Below are positions 5,922-8,569 of a stretch of 8,569 nt of DNA, piece by piece; position 1 is the first letter of the stretch, and the number at the start of each line of letters is the position of its first letter. A program made the position numbers and the translations under genes. The notes below the pieces were generated by a model. It was not told the origin of the DNA. It did not search any database and worked only from the letters and a program-made list of their open reading frames with translations. Origin of the DNA: JAIBJP01 sp036506175 (GTDB lineage Bacteria > Actinomycetota > Thermoleophilia > Gaiellales > Gaiellaceae); contig DASXSE010000088.1 in the NCBI GenBank assembly GCA_036506175.1, forward strand, positions 1 through 8,569, given 5' to 3'.

Positions 5922-6937
5922 TGCTCGCGGACGTCTCTCGGAACGGTGCGATCGGCATCACGGGTGTCGGTTCCTACGTGCCCGAGCGCGTGCTCACCAA
6001 CGACGACTTGGCGAAGATCGTCGACACCTCTGACGAGTGGATTACAGAACGCACCGGGATCAAGGAACGCCATGTAGCCGCTGAGACCCAGGCCGCGAGC
6101 GATCTGGCGCTGCCTGCGGCTCAGCAGGCGCTCGCGATGGCCGGCCTCGACCCCGCCGATGTGGAGCTCGTCATCGTCGCCACGGTGACGCCGGACATGT
6201 TCTTTCCGTCCACTGGCTCGCTCGTCGCGACCGCGCTCGGCGCGGACGATGCGGGTGCGTACGACCTCTCCGCGGGCTGCACCGGCTTCATGTACGCCCT
6301 CGCCCAGGCATACGGCGCAGTGGCCGGCGGACTGTCCGACAACGCGGTTGTGATCGGTGCGGAGACGCTGTCCAAGATCACGAACTGGCACGATCGCTCG
6401 ACATGCGTCCTCTTCGGTGACGGTGCAGGAGCGGTTGTACTGGAGCGCGTCCCCGCCGGTGGCTTTCTCGGCTTCGAGCTCGGCTCGGACGGAGAGGGCG
6501 GCAAGGATCTTTCGGTTCCGGCGGGCGGCTCGCGCAACCCGGTCACTGCGCAGACCGTCGAACAGGAGATGCATTTCCTGCAGATGAACGGTCGCGAGGT
6601 CTACAAGTTCGCCACGCGTGTGCTCGTATCGTCCGCGGAAAAGCTCCTCGAAGAGTGCGGGCTCACGGTGGACGACGTCGACCTGTACATCCCCCACCAG
6701 GCCAACAAGCGAATCATCGACCACGCGGCGCGGAACCTCGGGATTCCGCAGGAGAAGATCTTCGTCAACCTGCAGAAGTACGGGAACACATCCTCGGCTT
6801 CGATTCCGCTTTGCCTTGCCGAGGCCGTGGCGGAAGGACGCTTGCAGAAGGGGACGCGTGTACTCATGACGGGCATGGGCGCGGGTCTCACTTGGGGCTC
6901 GGCCTACACGATCTGGAACGACGGGCACGCGGCGTGA
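5921..6937 (+). CDS. fabH: 3-oxoacyl-[acyl-carrier-protein] synthase III (KAS III, FabH)
   Basis: A 338-residue thiolase-fold initiation enzyme that condenses an acyl-CoA primer with malonyl-ACP to start fatty-acid chains. The full Cys-His-Asn triad is visible: Cys120 in SAGCTGF, His259 in IPHQANKRI, and Asn289 in YGNTSSAS. Other family marks are GITGVGSYVPERVLTN (12-27), SDEWITERTGIKER (37-50) and FGDGAGA (165-171). Length is normal for FabH. The ATG (5921) shares its A with the fabZ stop. It has no Shine-Dalgarno sequence, so it probably depends on coupled reinitiation. The stop overlaps the fabD start as GTGA. Whether the primer is straight (acetyl-CoA) or branched cannot be read from these residues. 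An in-frame extension back to 5618 lies inside fabZ and is not credible. Confidence 0.97.
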   Translation: MLADVSRNGAIGITGVGSYVPERVLTNDDLAKIVDTSDEWITERTGIKERHVAAETQAASDLALPAAQQALAMAGLDPADVELVIVATVTPDMFFPSTGSLVATALGADDAGAYDLSAGCTGFMYALAQAYGAVAGGLSDNAVVIGAETLSKITNWHDRSTCVLFGDGAGAVVLERVPAGGFLGFELGSDGEGGKDLSVPAGGSRNPVTAQTVEQEMHFLQMNGREVYKFATRVLVSSAEKLLEECGLTVDDVDLYIPHQANKRIIDHAARNLGIPQEKIFVNLQKYGNTSSASIPLCLAEAVAEGRLQKGTRVLMTGMGAGLTWGSAYTIWNDGHAA

Positions 6938-7857
6938 AGGTCGCCTTCTGCTTTCCCGGCCAGGGATCCCAGGACGTCGGCATGGGGCGTGCCATCGCGG
7001 AGGAATTCCCGGAAGCGAGGGCGGTCTTCGACGAGGCCTCCGAGGCGGTTGGCTTCGACGTGGCCAAGCTCTGCTTCGAGGGACCGATCGAGGAGCTGAC
7101 GAGAACCGAGATCCAGCAGCCGGCGCTCGTAGCCACCTCGATTGCGTGCCTGCGGACCGTCGAATCGGTCGGAATCAAGGCGGACTACGTGGTGGGTCAC
7201 TCGGTCGGCGAGTACGCGGCGCTGGCAGCCGCACGAGCCGTCTCCGACAGTGACACGCTCAAGCTCGTGCGCGAGCGCGGCCGGGCGATGGAGGAAGCTG
7301 CGCGTGAGCACCCGGGAGCGATGGCCGCCGTACTCGGTCTCGAGGATTCGGTCGTGGAGGGTCTCTGTGCCGGGATCGACAACGTGTGGCCTGCGAACTA
7401 CAACTGCCCGGGCCAGATCGTTGTCTCCGGGGAGAACGCGGCTGTCGACAAGCTCATCGAGGAAGCCGCCGCTGCTGGCGCGCGCAAAACGGTCAAGCTA
7501 CGCGTCAGCGGAGCCTTCCACAGCCCGCTTGTCGCGCCTGCCGCAGACCATCTTCGCCCGGCTTTGAGCTCCGTCGGCTGGCGAGACCCAGCGCCCCCCT
7601 TCATGTCCACCGTGACCGCGCGGCTGGAGGACGCACGCCGCTTCGTCGACCTCCTCGTCGACCAGCTCACGGGCCCGGTGAAATTCACGCAGGCGGTTCA
7701 CGGCCTCATCAAGGAAGGAGTCGGCATGTTCGTGGAGATCGGGCCGGGTCAGGTCCTGAGCGGGCTCCTACGCCGGTGTGACCGCTCGCTCCAGACGATC
7801 TCGGTCGGCGATCCGGACTCGCTGCGGAAGCTTCAGGAGACTCTCAGCACTGCCTGA
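6934..7857 (+). CDS. fabD: Malonyl CoA-acyl carrier protein transacylase FabD
   Basis: A 307-residue acyltransferase that moves malonyl from CoA to ACP, supplying the extender unit to FabH and the elongating synthases. The N-terminal FPGQGSQ (7-13) forms the oxyanion region. GHSVGEY (88-94) holds the nucleophile Ser90, and RGRAME (115-120) gives Arg115, 25 residues after the serine as in E. coli (Ser92/Arg117). SGAFHSPL (192-199) contains the catalytic His196. The C-terminal FVEIGPGQVLSGLL (266-279) is also typical. The GTG start overlaps the fabH TGA by four bases (GTGA). Its own 3' end carries the AGGAGA likely used by fabG. Length and motif set are normal. Confidence 0.97.
   Translation: MKVAFCFPGQGSQDVGMGRAIAEEFPEARAVFDEASEAVGFDVAKLCFEGPIEELTRTEIQQPALVATSIACLRTVESVGIKADYVVGHSVGEYAALAAARAVSDSDTLKLVRERGRAMEEAAREHPGAMAAVLGLEDSVVEGLCAGIDNVWPANYNCPGQIVVSGENAAVDKLIEEAAAAGARKTVKLRVSGAFHSPLVAPAADHLRPALSSVGWRDPAPPFMSTVTARLEDARRFVDLLVDQLTGPVKFTQAVHGLIKEGVGMFVEIGPGQVLSGLLRRCDRSLQTISVGDPDSLRKLQETLSTA
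7835..7840 (+). promoter_or_regulatory. Ribosome-binding site that points to a CTG start for fabG
   Basis: AGGAGA lies at the end of fabD, 9 bases before the in-frame CTG at 7850. It is the strongest Shine-Dalgarno match noted near any gene start in the window. It sits downstream of the only standard in-frame start (GTG at 7778), so it supports initiation at 7850. Confidence 0.55.
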
Positions 7858-8569
7858 TCCCTTTGCCTCACTCGAGGGCAAGGTCGCTCTCGTCACCGGA
7901 GGATCGCGAGGCATTGGTGCGGCCATCGCTCGCGAGCTGGCCGCGGCAGGTGCTCGCGTGGCGGTCAACTACCGGTCGGGAAAGGAGGCCGCCGAAGAGA
8001 TCGCCGGCGAGATCGGAGGTATCGCCGTGCAGGCCGATGTGTCCTCTCCCGAGGAGGCCGGCGGACTGCTCGAGCAGGTCGAAGGCGAGCTCGGCGACAT
8101 CGATGCGCTCGTCAACAACGCGGGGGTGACGCGGGACACGCTCATCGCGCGCATGAGCGACGAGGATTGGGAGACGGTCATTGACACGAACCTGCGGGGG
8201 ACCTTCAACACCGCGCGTGCCGTCTCCCGCAAGATGCTGCGCCGCCGCAGCGGCTCGATCGTGAACCTCTCAAGCGTCGTCGGCGTGCATGGGAATCCCG
8301 GGCAGGCGAACTACGCGGCCTCGAAGGCAGGCATCATCGGACTGACGAAGGCGCTCGCGCGGGAGCTCGGTTCGCGCGGTGTGCGCGTCAACGCAATTGC
8401 GCCCGGGTACATCACGACGGAGCTGACCGACGTCCTCAACGACGAGCAGCGCGGTTTGATCCTCCAGAACACCCCGCTGGGTCGTCTCGGAGAGCCGGAG
8501 GATGTCGCGCGTGCGGTACGCTTTCTCTGCTCGGACGAGGCCGCGTTCATCACTGGCGAGGTGTTACTC
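7850..8569 (+). CDS. fabG: 3-oxoacyl-[acyl-carrier-protein] reductase FabG, 3' end cut off
   Basis: 240 codons of a short-chain dehydrogenase/reductase that reduces 3-oxoacyl-ACP with NADPH. The gene runs off the right edge within GEVLL, probably missing fewer than about ten residues. Numbered from the CTG at 7850, it has LEGKVALVTGGSRGIG (8-23, Rossmann cofactor loop), ADVSS (62-66), NNAGVTRD (89-96), and the catalytic set Asn114, Ser142 (NLSSVVG), Tyr155 and Lys159 (YAASK). NAIAPGYITTEL (181-192) follows. The motif set and operon place identify FabG rather than another SDR. There is no ATG, GTG or TTG close to the expected N-terminus. CTG at 7850 gives an N-terminus of normal length, overlaps fabD by 8 bases and has AGGAGA 9 bases upstream. 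The only standard alternative, GTG at 7778, would add 24 residues, many of them Arg and Ser, read from fabD in another frame. Function is secure; the start is less so. Confidence 0.93.
   Translation, partial: MPDPFASLEGKVALVTGGSRGIGAAIARELAAAGARVAVNYRSGKEAAEEIAGEIGGIAVQADVSSPEEAGGLLEQVEGELGDIDALVNNAGVTRDTLIARMSDEDWETVIDTNLRGTFNTARAVSRKMLRRRSGSIVNLSSVVGVHGNPGQANYAASKAGIIGLTKALARELGSRGVRVNAIAPGYITTELTDVLNDEQRGLILQNTPLGRLGEPEDVARAVRFLCSDEAAFITGEVLL

Noticed and set aside
5171..6928. Minus-strand 585-residue open frame opposite the sigma factor, fabZ and fabH genes
   Set aside because: It lies antisense to three well-identified genes, has an Arg/Ser-rich composition typical of GC-rich shadow frames, and shows no recognisable domain.
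7778..7849. GTG at 7778 as the start of fabG
   Set aside because: It is the only standard in-frame start, but it adds 24 residues of Arg/Ser-rich sequence read from fabD, has no nearby ribosome-binding site that I noted, and would be an unusually long overlap for this operon. It is kept only as the fallback.

Overview
The window is GC-rich, gene-dense bacterial chromosome. GTG and leaderless-looking starts, few Shine-Dalgarno sequences, and a secreted PGRP-type amidase suggest an actinobacterium, possibly of a deep lineage such as Thermoleophilia. That placement is inference from style and gene content, not from any marker gene. There is no tRNA, rRNA, CRISPR array, insertion sequence or phage gene, and codon use looks uniform throughout.

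Left part (1-1855, minus strand): a two-gene membrane operon. nfeD encodes a long-form NfeD (ClpP-like membrane serine protease with a C-terminal OB fold). Twelve bases downstream is a slipin/stomatin-type SPFH gene that runs off the left edge. This is the well-known NfeD-slipin pair associated with membrane quality control and membrane microdomains.

Middle (1950-4106, plus strand): a secreted zinc N-acetylmuramoyl-L-alanine amidase (PGRP/Amidase_2 fold), followed by about four FlgD-like beta-sandwich modules, two of which carry a PNGDG motif. It diverges from nfeD across a 94-base gap containing an 18-bp palindrome. It converges on birA, with the two stop codons sharing the palindrome CTAG.

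Right part (4103-8569): a lipid-synthesis block. birA, a biotin-protein ligase without the HTH domain, points left. Twenty bases away a tightly packed plus-strand operon begins: ECF-type sigma factor, fabZ, fabH, fabD and fabG (cut by the right edge). Each gene overlaps the next by 1 to 8 bases, so there is no intergenic base in the operon. BirA would biotinylate the carrier protein of acetyl-CoA carboxylase, which makes malonyl-CoA. FabD loads malonate onto ACP, FabH condenses it with an acyl-CoA primer, FabG reduces the ketoacyl-ACP, and FabZ dehydrates the hydroxyacyl-ACP.

The points most worth a second look are: the sigma factor gene translationally coupled to the fatty-acid synthesis genes; a symmetric TACACTA element that could serve as the -10 box in both directions between birA and the sigma gene; and fabG, whose best-supported start is a CTG codon preceded by an AGGAGA ribosome-binding site. 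I found no clearly new defence or mobile system.
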